64,000 nt of DNA from Laccaria trichodermophora (Eukaryota > Basidiomycota > Agaricomycetes > Agaricales > Hydnangiaceae), in contig JACTVC010000020.1 of NCBI GenBank assembly GCA_018417955.1, positions 372,001-436,000 of the forward strand. Direction: 5' to 3'. Below the pieces are notes generated by a model. It did not search any database, was not told the DNA's origin, and saw only the letters and a list, made by a program, of their open reading frames with translations. This document shows positions 45,452-57,611 of this stretch, in pieces. A program made the position numbers and the translations under genes. Positions within the stretch are counted from its first letter, which is position 1, and each line of letters starts with the position of its first letter.

Positions 45452-46958
45452 GTCACGGAACTAATAGCAGACGCGCTAGATCTGCGAATAACCATCTTGG
45501 ATCATGATATTCATTCCAATCCCAGAGTCGTGTTTTTCCACCCCATTTACGTCCCGATCTACAGTTGTCCCCTTAACCGGGCCAAAGCGCCTGGTAACGC
45601 ACCCTTTTTAATCGAATGGCGTCTCAATAGAACATCAAAGCATAGATAACAATGTTCCTCTCCATCTATCAAGATTGACAGCGACCCCGCGACTAGAGTT
45701 TCACCCCCGCGGCGTTCACCCCTTTCCTCGCTTCCGCCTCTCCCTCCTGGTCACAATACAAGCATGATTCGGACTATTGAGATTGAAATCACCCTTCTCT
45801 GAGCGGCTTCCTCAGCTTTTCTACTCTACCCCCTGTATCTTCTCTTATCAAACGAGCATTCGATTTTTAAATCAGTCTTCACCCTCGGGCCTCGTGATAT
45901 TGGCGACCTGCCTCCAACCCCCCCTCATGACTATCCACTGACACCTCAATAACAAATTCATTCCGGCTTTCATCTCGGCCGTGTAACTTCTTGCCCCCGA
46001 GTCCTTCCCCGTACTGGCACACGACACAAGGTTGCTAATCCTCACGCGGCACCGAGTGCGCTAGTTTGGTTTCCTTATCTCCGGGCCGAGCGTATGACAG
46101 CAGGATGGCACGGCGCCTACACCCCACCCCCACCTCCGCCCTTTCATTCTGTCCACGTTCTGGTTCTGCACTGCCAACGTGTATACCATGCTGTTCTTCA
46201 ACTTACGTTTACTTTTTCCGACCCAGTCGATCGAGCTTCTTCCAAAGCTGTGGCTTGACGTGTCCCGGCCCTGCCCAGTGCCCAACACTTTAGATATGTA
46301 TGTTGTACAACCGATCACATTTCACGCCACCATCTCCCCCTCAAGTTCCAACCTGTTCCAACCCCTCTATAAATTCAATAACATTCATCAATCAACTACT
46401 TACGGCCTCCTGGGCCCGTGTGATCCCCCTTCCTCTCTCAATTCATTCTCAATCCCACGCGGCGATGCCACCATTTACACATCCATATCAGTTACCCATT
46501 CGTTCATCTAGACATGTTTGTAAACCTTGACTCAAGTATGTAACCTATCAATGGCGATAGTTTTGGTTTTACTCCCTGTCATGATCAACGGTTCTCAATC
46601 AAGGAACGTTGAGGGACTTTTTGTTTGGGCTCAGTCCTGCCTTGCGAGCGAGCACCTTGCATGACAGATGTGGGTTATGGGCCTGTACGACTTCGCTCTG
46701 GCCAGGAGAGATGGACTGAGCGGCAAGCCACAAAATAGCCTATGTACATACTGCAAGAAAGGAGTGCAACTCGGCAAGGTAGAGTAACCTGCTTAGGTTG
46801 ATGCATACACGTCATTAATCATTACCAGGGTGAGAGAGAAGGAAGATAGTCCCTGATAGTCCCCGGATGCGTAAATCTAGATGGGTTTGGACGGAGGCAA
46901 AGGTAATGGACACCGAACTATACACGCGACAGCGGGGGTGATTGGGATTGGAAGGATG
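45452..46958. other. Intergenic region
   Basis: 1.5 kb with no supported gene. Its right part (about 46660-46958) resembles 48500-48910 and belongs to the calcineurin B segmental duplication. Confidence 0.5.
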
Positions 46959-47487
46959 TCAGGTGTCCTATGGAGGAAAATATAAATTGGCCTTTGGGCG
47001 CAGTAGCAGCTTTACAATGGGTAAACATACCGTACTGGAAACTGCCAAGGCAAACTCGTTGTAATTAAGTTTTCCGTCGCCGTCAAGGTCGGCTTTGAAG
47101 AACGTCTTGTCTACGATTTGTTGTAGTTGTTGGTCCTACATGCGAGTGTTTAGTGAACGAGAAAGAGAGGGAAAGGAAAATACTGTGAGATTGTTTCCAA
47201 CCATCGGTTTTAGAACGAGAAAGAGCTCTTCGTTTGAAATGAACCCGTCCCGATCGATATCATAAACCTTGAACGCGACTAGAGGGCGAATGATCAGAAA
47301 AGACGTAGGAAAAGAGGAGAACGAACATTTTAGTTTGTCTTCCCGCCCATCACGATTGCTGAACTCGCGTAGCCCACTAACTCCTCCTGAATGTCGACTG
47401 TATCATCGCCACTGATCGAAGGGTAGGGGTTAATGGGGTAGTTCGAATAAAGTACACTCGGAAAGCACCCACTCCTCGTCGAAGATC
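46959..47487 (-). pseudogene. Partial duplicate of calcineurin B (EF-hands 2-4)
   Basis: This block matches the 3' two-thirds of CNB1 (48917-49841) exon by exon. EF-hand 3 ([12 protein letters not shown]) and EF-hand 4 ([14 protein letters not shown]) keep their calcium ligands. The exon for EF-hand 2 lacks one nucleotide relative to CNB1 (67 against 68 bases from the ATTCAG/TTTCAA point), which shifts the frame to a stop. The C-terminus is cut to SSTDT, so the phosphatase-binding LEDLF tail is missing. It follows the secreted-type ORF on the same strand and is joined to it at the conserved IFDEE exon border. Confidence 0.8.
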
Positions 47488-48282
47488 AACGCTGTTGCGG
47501 TATTCGCCGTCATCACATCGGCGCTCGAAGAGCCCTTGACATCCTTGATCTTCGCCACACACAGGGAGAATTTCAGAGTACGATTGTGGTAAAGTCTGTT
47601 CTGCGCGTCGTTCGACGGATCAAAGCCAAAGTTCACTTTTACGTTCGGCCAATCCACTAGGATGATACCTTCACTCTTCTTATACCGGAAAACTTGGGTT
47701 TTGTGTGCCTTGGCGCCGTTGAAGTCGAAGCAAGGTTCTACCGTCAAAGGCCTGCCGGTATGCGCGAGGTCGAGATGGGCGGTGACGCAGCGCGAGGTCA
47801 TGTAGGGTGCTTCTATTTGGAAAGAGGCTGATGCCACCGACCTGTCAATCACATATGGAATTCGGGCCCCAGCTGGCAGCCTTCTGAGAGCCATGATTAC
47901 TGGTGTCCCGCTCGTGTGCGATTCGTCCAGAGTCAAGGTATGGCTGTTAAGAACGAGGGAAGTAGTAGAGCCATCCACCAAACTCTTTAAATGTCCGGTC
48001 AGCCATAGAATCGAATCATCAAAACAGATGACGATGACTTACTGTGAGTTGAATCGTTCCCAGCACCCCTCGGAGTGGCTCGTCCCTCTTGTCGTCTTTT
48101 TCGAACATCTGCCTCTTGCCTCCGCCTGAATTGTTTCCATAATCACCACTGAGTACAAGATTTGAACGTTCGGACTTGACGACGCCGGCGGCTAGGGCGG
48201 ACGCGGTTAACATGGTGACGGCGACGAGAGTGCAGAAGGCGGCGAGCATGGCGAGCTGGGGGGTACTATTAAAGGCGAGCAT
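47430..48282 (-). CDS. Unrecognised secreted or membrane-anchored protein, fused at its 3' end to calcineurin B-derived sequence
   Basis: The start at 48282 is followed by a hydrophobic segment (MLAAFCTLVAVTMLTASALA, residues ~11-30) that would act as signal peptide or anchor. One intron (about 47982-48038) joins the two exons in phase. The mature part includes VDGSTTSLVLNSHTLTLDES, GARIPYVIDRSVASASFQIE, RCVTAHLDLAHTGRPLTVEP and VNFGFDPSNDAQNRLYHNRT; I recognise no family. The frame reaches LIFDEE, where it enters the duplicated calcineurin B segment; without splicing it stops 13 codons later at 47430. The real 3' end could lie in the duplicate, whose frame is damaged. The original C-terminus may have been lost. 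Confidence 0.55.
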
Positions 48283-48916
48283 GTCGACGTGAAGGATAGT
48301 AATGGGTTCAAGAGTTCAGGCATTTGTAGGATTTTCTGGTGGCTAACACGCAAGTCAGAGTGAATTTCTGACGTCATTGCAGCAGACTCGTCCTCAAGAT
48401 CTACAAATCACACATACAAATAAACCTCGAAATAATCGCCACATCTTGAAATGACCCCCCAGCCATGAGCGCGCCCTTCTCGCTCGAATAACAGATGCTG
48501 GTTATGTGCAATGAGCCTGTACGACTTAATTCTGGCCAGGAGAGATGGGCCGAGCACTGAGCCACAACTTGAAAATACCCTACATACTTACTGCAAGAAA
48601 GGTGAAGGTAGCAGAGTAGCCTGATCTGTACTCAGCCATAATTATCGGGCTGGGGTTAGTTCAAACATGTTATTAATCATTACCCAGGGATTGAGAGAAG
48701 TTAGAGGGAAGAAGGAGAAGGAAAATAGTCCCTGGATGAGTATCTGTACAATAATTACAATCAAAGAGCAGCGATCCGATAACCTCGACGTGGAAAAACG
48801 ACAAAGATGGAGATGGGAAGGGGGCGTGTATGTGCGTGTAAGAAGGGTATGGATGGAGGTAAGGGTAATGGACACCGAACCGTGCACACGACCGCGCGTG
48901 ATGGGCTCGGCTGAGA

Positions 48917-49841
48917 TTAGAAGAGGTCTTCGAGTGTCATTTGTTTGACGATGTCCTGTGAAGGAAAATATAAATTGGCTTTTGGGCACAGTAGTAGCTT
49001 TACGATGGGTGAACATACCGTATTGGAAACTGTCAAGGCAAACTCTTCAAAACTTAGTTTTCCGTCACCGTCAAGGTCGGCTTCCATGATCGTCTTGTCT
49101 ACGATTTGTTGTAGTTGTTGGTCCTACAGAGGTAATGTTTAGTAAAGAAAGAGACGGGGTAAGAGGAGAAGGGGGTACTTTAAGATTGTTTCCAACCATC
49201 ATTTTTAGAACTAGAAAGAGCTCTCCGTTTGAGATGTACCCATCCCGATCGACATCGTATACCTTGAACGCGACTAGAGGGCATATGATTGAAGGGACCT
49301 AGTGAAATGGAAAGAAACCAACATTTCAATTTTTCTTCCCGTCCTCCACGACTGCTAAACGCGCTTAGGCCACCAACAAACTCTTGAAAGTCGACTGTAC
49401 CACCACCACTAATCGAAGGGAGGGGTTAACGGGGTGGTTCGAAGAAACTACGCTGAAAAGGCACGCACTCCTCGTCAAAGATCGCTATCATCCGTGACGC
49501 GAGGGGGTTTGTTGCGATTTGCGGTATTTGCAAAAACTCTTCGCGATCTATGGATCCCGAGCCGTCGCTGTGGAGGCACGCACATCCATGTAAGGGGACG
49601 CGTAATGATTAGAAAAGGCAGGCAAAGCCGACCTGTCAAGTTTCATGAATCGTTTCTTTAGCCGCTCCAACTCTGGCTGGGTGACTGTTGGAGATCGTTC
49701 ATGTTGCGTTGGAGAGGTAAGTCAAGATGGATGCGTACAGTTGGACTTCTTTTCCATGTCCTCCATAAACTGAGACGCTGGGTAGGCATTATTAGATCAT
49801 GCCTTCGTTGGTGTATGAAAGGACTGACGCGATTGACCCAT
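48917..49841 (-). CDS. CNB1: Calcineurin regulatory subunit B
   Basis: A minus-strand gene in short exons, starting [17 protein letters not shown] from the ATG at 49841 and ending TLEDLF at 48917. All four EF-hands are visible: [42 protein letters not shown] and [14 protein letters not shown]. Other conserved text is [32 protein letters not shown] and [11 protein letters not shown]. The GQSPSQ N-terminus fits the MG myristoylation site. The protein binds calcineurin A and activates the Ca2+-calmodulin phosphatase that drives stress and calcium signalling. A partial duplicate lies 2 kb away on the same strand. Confidence 0.94.
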
Positions 49842-49982
49842 CGTGAATTATCTTTTGTCGTTATATCGAGGGATGAGGAGAAGGGGGCGAGGACAGCTGT
49901 CGAAATGAAGGATTAGATACAAAGAGTCGTGGGAACACATTGAGGGCGCTCATAGTTCACAACAGCGACCATCGTATATTAC

Positions 49983-52032
49983 ATGTGGCGGTCCCTATGC
50001 TCCTGGACCCACATTAGCCGTCGCCCAGCGAGCCTTGACCCTGGGCAAAGCACGTACAGTGCCTTTCGTCGATCACAACAGCATCGCAACTCCTCTTGCA
50101 CACCCCTTCCCCGTAACTACACATCCGCGCAAGGAAAAGTCCATTCCGCCATACGAGATCTGACAGCTTCGGACGCACAGCGCCGAATTATTTATGCCCT
50201 CTCCACACCCCCGGGCAAGGCTGGTGTCGCGGTGATACGAGTCTCAGGGCCCGATGCGCTCGACGTGTGGAAGCGCGTGATCGAGCCAACAGGCAAACGG
50301 AAGGCTTTGGCAGACTACATTCCAACTCCATGGAAAATGGAACGATGTCGGGTGGTACATCCAGAGACGCAGGAGATGCTGGATGATGGGTTGGCGGTAT
50401 ACTTCCGGGGTATGTTCGTTCATTTTATCTTTTACCGTTGTATTTGACAACAACTTCCTTGCACAGCACCGCACTCGTTCACTACTGAGGATGTTGTTGA
50501 ATTGCACATTCATTCAGGCCGTGCAATAGTCGCCTCTGTACTTGGTTCGCTTGCCTTGCTTCCCTCATGCCGACCCGCTGAGCCAGGGGAGTTCACTCGA
50601 CGCGCCTTCCTTGGAGGTCGGCTTGATCTGACGCAAGTGGAAGGTTTGAAGGACCTTATCGATGCAGAGACTGATGCGCAGCGTCGTATCGCATTGCAGG
50701 CTGCTGGGGTGGGTGAGATTGTTTTCCAGGCCGATTTGATGACTCTCTAAGCATCACCTCTCCCAGGGTGCGTCTCGCACAAAGTTTGACGAGCTTCGGA
50801 AGGGAATCATCAATTGTCTAGCTCAAGTAGAGGCGTTGATCGATTTTGGAGAGGGAGAAGACATTGAAGAGGGCGTCTATGACCAAGGTAAGCATTCCAC
50901 GAGCGTAGAAATTTTGGCCACAAGATGAATGACTCTAAAGCTAGAACCCAAGGCAAAGTACTTCTGGACACTATGAAGTCGTATCTAAACGACCACCGCC
51001 GTGGGGAACTTATGCGCTCTGGTATAAGACTAGCGATATTCGGTCCTCCGAATGCTGGAAAAAGCAGTCTGCTGAATTTCCTGGGCAAGCTCCGTTCTTC
51101 TCGTATCATTTCTTTGTGCTGAATGAACGTCGGTTTATCCAGCTCAGCGAGAAGCTGCTATCGTGACATCAATCCCCGGAACGACGCGTGATATCCTCGA
51201 GCTCTCTCTTGACATTGGAGGGTTGCCCGTCATCGTCGCAGACACAGCAGGTCTCCGGCATACCGAAGACGTGGTAGAAAGTATTGGTGTTGAAAGGGCC
51301 AGAAACGCGTAGGGTTCTGTTGTAAACACTCACAATCTATAACTAACGTCTCTCTCTTGACTTTACAGCGTAAAGGGCACGGATATTGCCCTCTGCGTTC
51401 TCTCCCTACCCGAGACTCTCGATTCTCAATCTGGAATGAAGGAGAGTATACATTCATTACGCGATCTCATAACCCCAGAAACCTTCTTCCTCTTCAACAA
51501 ATCCGATCTGCTTGGTCAAAGCTCGCGCGGATTACCAGATCCGGAGGTTCTGAGAGACACACTCTTAAGCAACCAGCATCACAATTCAAAAAATGGCCGA
51601 CGAGCATGGGTGGCGAGTCTGAGCACTGGTGCTGGGACAGAGGCGTTCTTGGATGGGTTCGCGGACGCGCTCAAAGCTCGGTGAGGTCCAATGCTCTTTT
51701 CCTTTGTTGCATTTTCTTACGGATGTGCACTAGGTTTCATCTAAGAGACAACTGGACGCCATCCCAAACCCCCCTGATTACTCGTGCGCGACATCGCACA
51801 CATCTAGAAAGCGCATGTCAATTCTTGGAGGCGTTCTTGGAGCTACGTGAGTGTACTTATTGTGTTGCATTCATTTTGGTCATTCTGAAATGTGCTTGCA
51901 GCGCCGGAGGATGTGGTGCTTGCTGCAGAGGAGCTGCGATATGCTGCTGTTGCAGTGGGGAAGGTAACGGGGCATATTGACGTTGAGGATATTTTGGATG
52001 CAGTGTTTCGGGATTTTTGTATTGGGAAGTGA
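49983..52032 (+). CDS. MSS1: Mitochondrial tRNA-modification GTPase (MnmE/MSS1/GTPBP3)
   Basis: A plus-strand gene of about seven exons. The N-terminal ~55 residues are basic and Ser-rich, as in a mitochondrial targeting peptide. The MnmE N-domain follows ([60 protein letters not shown]). The G domain has G1 [14 protein letters not shown]2/G3 IPGTTRD and [16 protein letters not shown]4 FNKSDLL. The helical domain ends with the invariant FCIGK, whose Cys is essential in the family. With MTO1 it adds the taurinomethyl or carboxymethylaminomethyl group to wobble uridines of mitochondrial tRNAs. It is divergent from CNB1, with about 140 bp between start codons. Confidence 0.94.
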
Positions 52033-52419
52033 GGGATGGGTTCGTAGTACCAGGTTGCTCAACTACATATACACCAGCTTTAGACCCATTCCTATGGCAC
52101 GGTGCTCGCTGCCGCTCGGCTGTTCGATGAATAATTTCTCAATAATTTCTAGTATAGCTATTTATTAGCACTAATTCACTGATTGGGATGAAACACATGG
52201 TTATGTATCTCAGTTGCTTTCACATTCCTTATCCTTTGCCAACTTTACTGTCCGAAGGTAGCACTAACTTTAAGCGATTGGATATGTTGAGCTCAAGTTG
52301 AACTCTGCTGTGTCTAGCTTGTGTTTTTCGTTGACTCATCCACCATATGGATACCGAAATTCGCCCCTCAGGTTCAACACCGCGGGTTCTACCCTAGTCT
52401 TTGGACATTTGGAATAAGT

Positions 52420-53303
52420 ATGCACGGTCATCAAATTGGACCCTCTGTTCCCATCGTCGATCACTTGAACTTTACTGCCAGGGCATGCAGCTACGTGCGG
52501 CTCAGCATCCCAAAGAATCCCATCGAAGGCACGCCATCTGAGCAATGTGGCGAAAAAGTTATCTTCGGCTTTATCCACAGAACAGTCATAGGCTCAGTCA
52601 ACCCTATGGAAGTCGGACCTATCGACACAGTCAATCCTGTTCTAGATATCTACCGTCACGTTGTTCTGGACGAGCAGGAAGGATTCCAGACTTGCGACGG
52701 TCTCCCAAAAGAATCGCTCATTCCAATTCCAACGCTCGCTGCATCTCCTCAAGAACCTACCCCTGAGCTGTTTGGAACCCCCCTCAAACTGGGCGGATGG
52801 AAATGCGGAAGAACGTCGTGGCTCAACGTCGTACCAGTAAAAATCAAGATGCCCCAGGGCAGTAGTGTTGAGTCGCCTCCGGGGTCCCCTATTTCGTTCA
52901 TCTGGGTCTGACTGCTTTGAAGTACAGGAATTTTGACCCTCCTATCAAAATATCTGTAGATGAACTTGACCAGATAGACGCTTACCGGCGCTCTATTCCC
53001 GCCCTGCACACCTTAGGTTTTGATGATCCCGACACACTGGCTCTCAATGAGGTTAAACGAGCGATTACTATACCAGTGTACGACGGTTCTGATTCTTCAG
53101 GCTCGACCGCGGACTCCCTAACTTTGAAGGAAGAGCTGGCCATGTTGGCCATGTACGGTATACCATGCATGGGACGGATGTGGGCGAAGGAGTTGGACAA
53201 GGTTTTGAAGCGGGAGCAGGAAGAATTGGTGCGCATACGCAATGAGAAGCTAGATGCCTGGTTCAAGGGATTACCCAGTCCACCAGTCAGTCAACCACTT
53301 TGA
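52420..53303 (+). CDS. Unrecognised duplicated gene family, copy 1
   Basis: Two exons (52420-52866, 52923-53303) give about 275 residues. I do not recognise the family. Conserved text shared with copies 2 and 3: HQIGPSVPIVDHLNFTARAC, EQCGEKVIFGFIHRTVIGSV, DIYRHVVLDEQEGFQTCDGL, GGWKCGRTSWLNVVPVKIKM, NFDPPIKISVDELDQIDAYR and MWAKELDKVLKREQEELVRI. The C-terminus is helical and charged. No signal peptide or membrane segment is seen. The intron donor is GTTGAG, against GTGAGT in copy 2. This copy begins MHGHQIG instead of MDAHQIG. It lies between MSS1 and ALE1. Confidence 0.7.
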
Positions 53304-54302
53304 AGGAATGACGACCTTTGCAATTTGTGTACCATGATTTAGTAGTGATGCTTCTAAGGATTGCTTTCACTCGAGACAATGTAGAACGCATATGTGTAAG
53401 TACATCTGCAGAAAAACTGCAATATCCAAATTCTTGGGCATCATCACAGCCGTTTTCACCATCGGCCGTTTCGTCAAAAATGCACATACAGGATCCCTTT
53501 GAAATGCCTAATTTTAGTCTGGCAGAGGCTGACCAGTACAGTGAATCAGCAGCCCACGCAATAACACGATATTGGACACTTGCGGGGAGAAGGAGGCGGT
53601 CGACAACTTTGATGAGTTCAGGAGCCTCCTGTCTCCATTTCGCGGAAGGGAATTTGGCTGAGTGTCAGGTTGCTACACACATAGAGTACTTCGTCAGCTG
53701 CTTGCAATGGTACGATGACAACATTTGTGCGGCAATGCTAGTTTCAAGGAGATGGTATACACAAGATAATTCGAGGCTGGATTGAATTATTTGAATGAAT
53801 CGATGGGCGTGTCTGTGAGGAGGCCTGGTTTGGAATACCAATAGCCATCGCCTCCGCAAAGATGAAGGTACGAAAGGCCGACACGAGCGCCGACGCTTGG
53901 AATTTCGCAGAAGGTTCCTCCGCTCTGAGAGACAATATTTGAGAAGACGACGCAACGTCCGCAGAAAATTGGGGGACCTAGCCATGCCAATACGGAATCT
54001 TTCGCAAGTATCTCCATTTCTGTTCCATGTATGGCTTTCTACCCTTCATTACCGTAGAGAGCCGTTCGCAGATAAAGAGGCAGTATGAACAGACGGGGCG
54101 CACGTTGGCTGTGGAGGAGGTTCGTGCAGGGTAGCGACTTTGAGGGGCATGTACAAATTTGGTTCCCACAATCCATTGCTCTCATTTTCTCCTTCGTCAG
54201 AGACAGGTGAGAGGTGAGCTCGCTGTACTCCTCCACGACCTTGTCCCAGGTGTATTAACTGTTATATTCCTCTAGTAATCTGTGCTGAGGGTCAAGTCGA
54301 AC
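53304..54302. other. Interval between copy 1 and ALE1
   Basis: The first ~150 bp after copy 1 are also found after copies 2 and 3 and are part of the duplicated unit. A minus-strand frame at 53787-54017 (MEILAKDSVLAWLGPPIFCG, later GGTFCEIPSVGARVG and LHLCGGDGYWYSK) is rich in Cys and Gly and might belong to a small secreted protein. A faintly similar GGTFCGEIS string occurs on the minus strand near 56930. Neither can be supported as a gene. Confidence 0.35.
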
Positions 54303-56285
54303 ATGGACGCGCTATTTCTCCCACTGGCCAACGCCCTTGGTGCCAGCGTTGACCAAATTAAGGTTCTTTTGGCAACTTGTGGTACGATAACGCGCACTGA
54401 CACGTCCCTCAGCTCATTTCATGTCTGCTCATCGCATACCCGCTCGGAAGTCTCTTCGTACGCGTGCCAACGTCGCAGCCTGCGCTTCGTCACCTCTTCA
54501 GCGTCGTTGTCGCGGTGTTCTTCTTCTTCCCGATGCTCCAGATATATTCCGCCTTCTTCCAGCTTTTAGGAAGCATTCTGGCAACGTATCTCATTGCCAA
54601 ATATGATAAAAGCAGCAGGATGCCTTGGGTTGTCTTTGTGTACGAGGTTTTGTTGTGGTATTTCTGATTGTTGGTCTTGATCCGATCTTTTAGCGTCGTA
54701 ATGGGGCACCTGACGGTCAAGTAGGTCTGTCGTCTACATCAACTAACTTTATACCAATCACGATCTGCAGTCATGTCATTCGTGCAGTATACGGATTTAG
54801 TTACGAGACCATGGAAGTTACGGGCCCCCAGATGGTCCTGACTATGAAACTGACGACTTTCGCATGGAACGTGTGGGATGGAAGGCGCAAGTCTGAGGTC
54901 CATGTCTTCCGCTCTTCCTCCCACCTTATTGCTTACCTTCCCAATATGCAGGACTTGGACAAATGGCAATCCGCAAAGAAAATCACGACATTCCCTTGCC
55001 TTCTCGAGTTCCTTGGATACTCGTAAGACTTCCCCTCTCTCCTGCAAGTAACTCCTCTCACCATCCAACAGGTTCTACTTTCCGGGAATCCTTGTTGGTC
55101 CCTACCTCGATTTTGCTGAATACATGGACCTCATAAGCGAAACTGTATTCCAAGCTGAGCATGTGAAATCAAAAACCAAAGCCGGACGCCGCCTACCATC
55201 AGGCAGGAAACGTACAGCCTACACCAAGATGTTGATGGGACTTATATATCTCGGCTTATTCGTGGTGTTGGGAGGAACATATAATTTTGCCGCGGCACTC
55301 ACGCCTTCTTTTGCCAAAAAGAGTCTCCTCACAAGGTCCGTGTCGCTAGTCTTCCCTACTAATTACATTTGGCTGACGGGCGGTGTAGGATTGTTCTCTT
55401 CCAAGCATTTGGACCTGTAGAACGCGCTAAATACTATGCAATCTGGACTCTCACAGAGGTACCAGCCCACCTTCTATTTTCGCCTCGTCAACTAACGCCT
55501 CTCTTTAGGGTGCCTCGATTCTCACTGGCTTAGGTTTCACTGGTTTTGGCCCACATGGCGCAGCTCACTGGGACGGTGCCGCTAACGTCAAAGTCCTGCA
55601 AATTGAATTCCCTTCCAACTTCAAAGTTCTCTTGGACTCGTGGAATATGAAAACGAATGTCTGGTTACGAGAGTGTGTTTATAAGCGTGTGACCCCCAAG
55701 GGCAAGAAGCCAGGCTTCAGGAGCAGCATGATTACATTCGCTACCAGTGCTTTCTGGGTGAGATTCAACAACATCACTTATCGCTCATCAAGTGCTCAAT
55801 AACTTAAATAGCACGGGATCGCAAGCGGATACTACCTAACTTTCCTCATGGGCGGTTTCATCACTACCGTCGCCCGTTTGGTTAGAACCAGTATCCGACC
55901 GCTTCTTATCCCCCCTCCCTCTGCGCCAGCGCACACCCCTCCCTCATTCGCGAAAAGTATCTACGACATCGTGGGCACCGCAACATCCATCCTCATCCTC
56001 AACTACGCGGCATCCCCCTTTATCATCCTGACCTTCAAAGACTCTGTGAAAGTTTGGGGCTTGCTGGGGTGGTATGGTCACATTTTGATTGGCAGCGCGC
56101 TGGTGTTCTTCTATAGCGGAGGCAGCGGATTCTTTAGAAGGCTGCAGAAGAAGAAGGGGCTTTTGCCTCCTCCTAGGCCTGCAGCAAATGGGAACGTTAC
56201 CGCAACGGGCACCCCGGTTTCCGAGAAGAATTTCGTGTTGCCGCCCTCGTTGGACAAGCTCGTTCCACCCAATGCTCAAAGTTAG
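54303..56285 (+). CDS. ALE1: MBOAT lysophospholipid acyltransferase (ALE1/LPCAT type)
   Basis: A multi-exon plus-strand gene starting MDALFLPLANALGASVDQIK at 54303, stop at 56285. It is a polytopic membrane protein: hydrophobic segments include RHLFSVVVAVFFFFPMLQIY, LMGLIYLGLFVVLGGTYNFA and ATSILILNYAASPFIILTF. Family hallmarks are FPCLLEFLGYSFYFPGILVG, NMKTNVWLRECVYKRV (the conserved Asn region) and TSAFWHGIASGYYLTF, with the invariant catalytic His of MBOATs. It re-acylates lysophospholipids in the ER (Lands cycle). The C-terminal tail is Pro-rich and cytosolic. It sits inside the duplicated-family region but is itself single here. Confidence 0.93.
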
Positions 56286-57611
56286 ATTCGTGGCGTTGGC
56301 CAAAAAAAAAAGAGAAGTAGACTACATTGGAGAAGGATCCCATCGGGAGGATTCTCTGCCATGCAATATACCTGCATCACCTTTCCTCCGTTGTTTTGCT
56401 GTTTTGACTCGGAATATGTAGAGCTTGCTTGCTATTGCTAATCTAATACCCGTCGTTGCTTGTGCTATTTGGATTAATTGAGATGCATATGGGAACGATC
56501 AATTCGTCACGATTCACAAGTTGCTTCTACTTTATCAAGTGGTTATCTCAATTGCTTTCCTTCTTCACCAATCCTTCAGCTCCACCACGTCCGAAGGCAC
56601 TATTGGAACCAGGCTCAAACGATTGATTACGTTGAACCCAACTACTGGATGATAAACGACGTCGACGACAGTAGGTTGTTGCCTCTTTTACGATCTCAAC
56701 TCAGTTCATCGACGATGAACCAGGCTGAACAACTCAAACGGTTTACCTCTGAGTCCAATGTGCTCTATCAAATGTTTGCCTCAGCCGACAATCAGGATGA
56801 ATTGCGAATGAAGCTCTCTCTGGTGATATGCGCCACGACTCGTGAATCAACACTGGCACCTTGGGAATCGCAATCTCATCTGCCAGAATTTCTCTTTTCA
56901 AAGGACCGGTGGAGATCTCACCGCAGAATGTTCCACCAACATTTCCAACAGTCCGTTGCTGACACTCACTGGCCGGTCCAGATACATGAAGTCCACGCAC
57001 TTCTGTTGCTGTTACTATGGGTGTCGTCTATGGCATAACCGTCGTTCCGGAGAACTTGACGATTGCGGAATAGACCCTTGAAGGCATGTCAAGAGCAGCA
57101 AACCCGTCATCCTTAGCATTCGTGTGATTCGTTCTTCTAGTAGGAGGGTATCACTGACGCTCTTCCTGATCAGTGAGGTACATCCCCTGCGTGGCGTGCA
57201 TGATTTGGACAGCTTATGTATTTCTGCCCTGCAGCGAATGGAATGCCAACGAATGGCCCGTGAATGGGCGGGAAGTCATGTTGGAAATGAGGTATGCCCC
57301 ATATGCCGCTGTCTAGACTGCTTTTGTGCGTCTCCGGCTCCGGATCAGCTCATGTATACCCTGGGCCTGTTGATATCTCTAGAAAGCAGGCAGCGCTTCT
57401 CTGCGGTTTGTTACGAACATGTTTTTGAGTTTGGAGGCTCGCAACCTGAGCGCAGGCGCGATGTGGTCCAAGTGTCAGCGGTCACGTGGTTGCACTAATA
57501 TTGGTCTCCTCGTCTCGCTACGGATACCAAAATTTGTCGGGGTGAAACCGGCGCACCGCCCCTCAGATTCAAGACCGCTTCTATTCTAGTCTTCAGGCAA
57601 GCTCTTGGACT
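56286..57611. other. Interval holding a duplicated ATX1 5' region
   Basis: The stretch 56350-56760 resembles 60230-60610, which is the promoter and first exon of ATX1. Shared landmarks are CGGAATATGTAGAG, TTGCTATTGCTAATCTAATA, TCACGATTCACAAGTTGCTT and GTCGACGAC followed by a donor-like GTAGG. Here the position of the ATX1 start codon reads ACG, so no start is present and the copy is a dead fragment. Beyond it, frames at 56743-57000 (minus) and 57124-57498 (plus) are unconvincing. Confidence 0.6.

Noticed and set aside
56743..57000. Minus-strand frame as a small secreted protein gene
   Set aside because: A hydrophobic start can be read near 57110, but no splice pattern joins it to this frame and the plus strand there is duplicated ATX1 flank.
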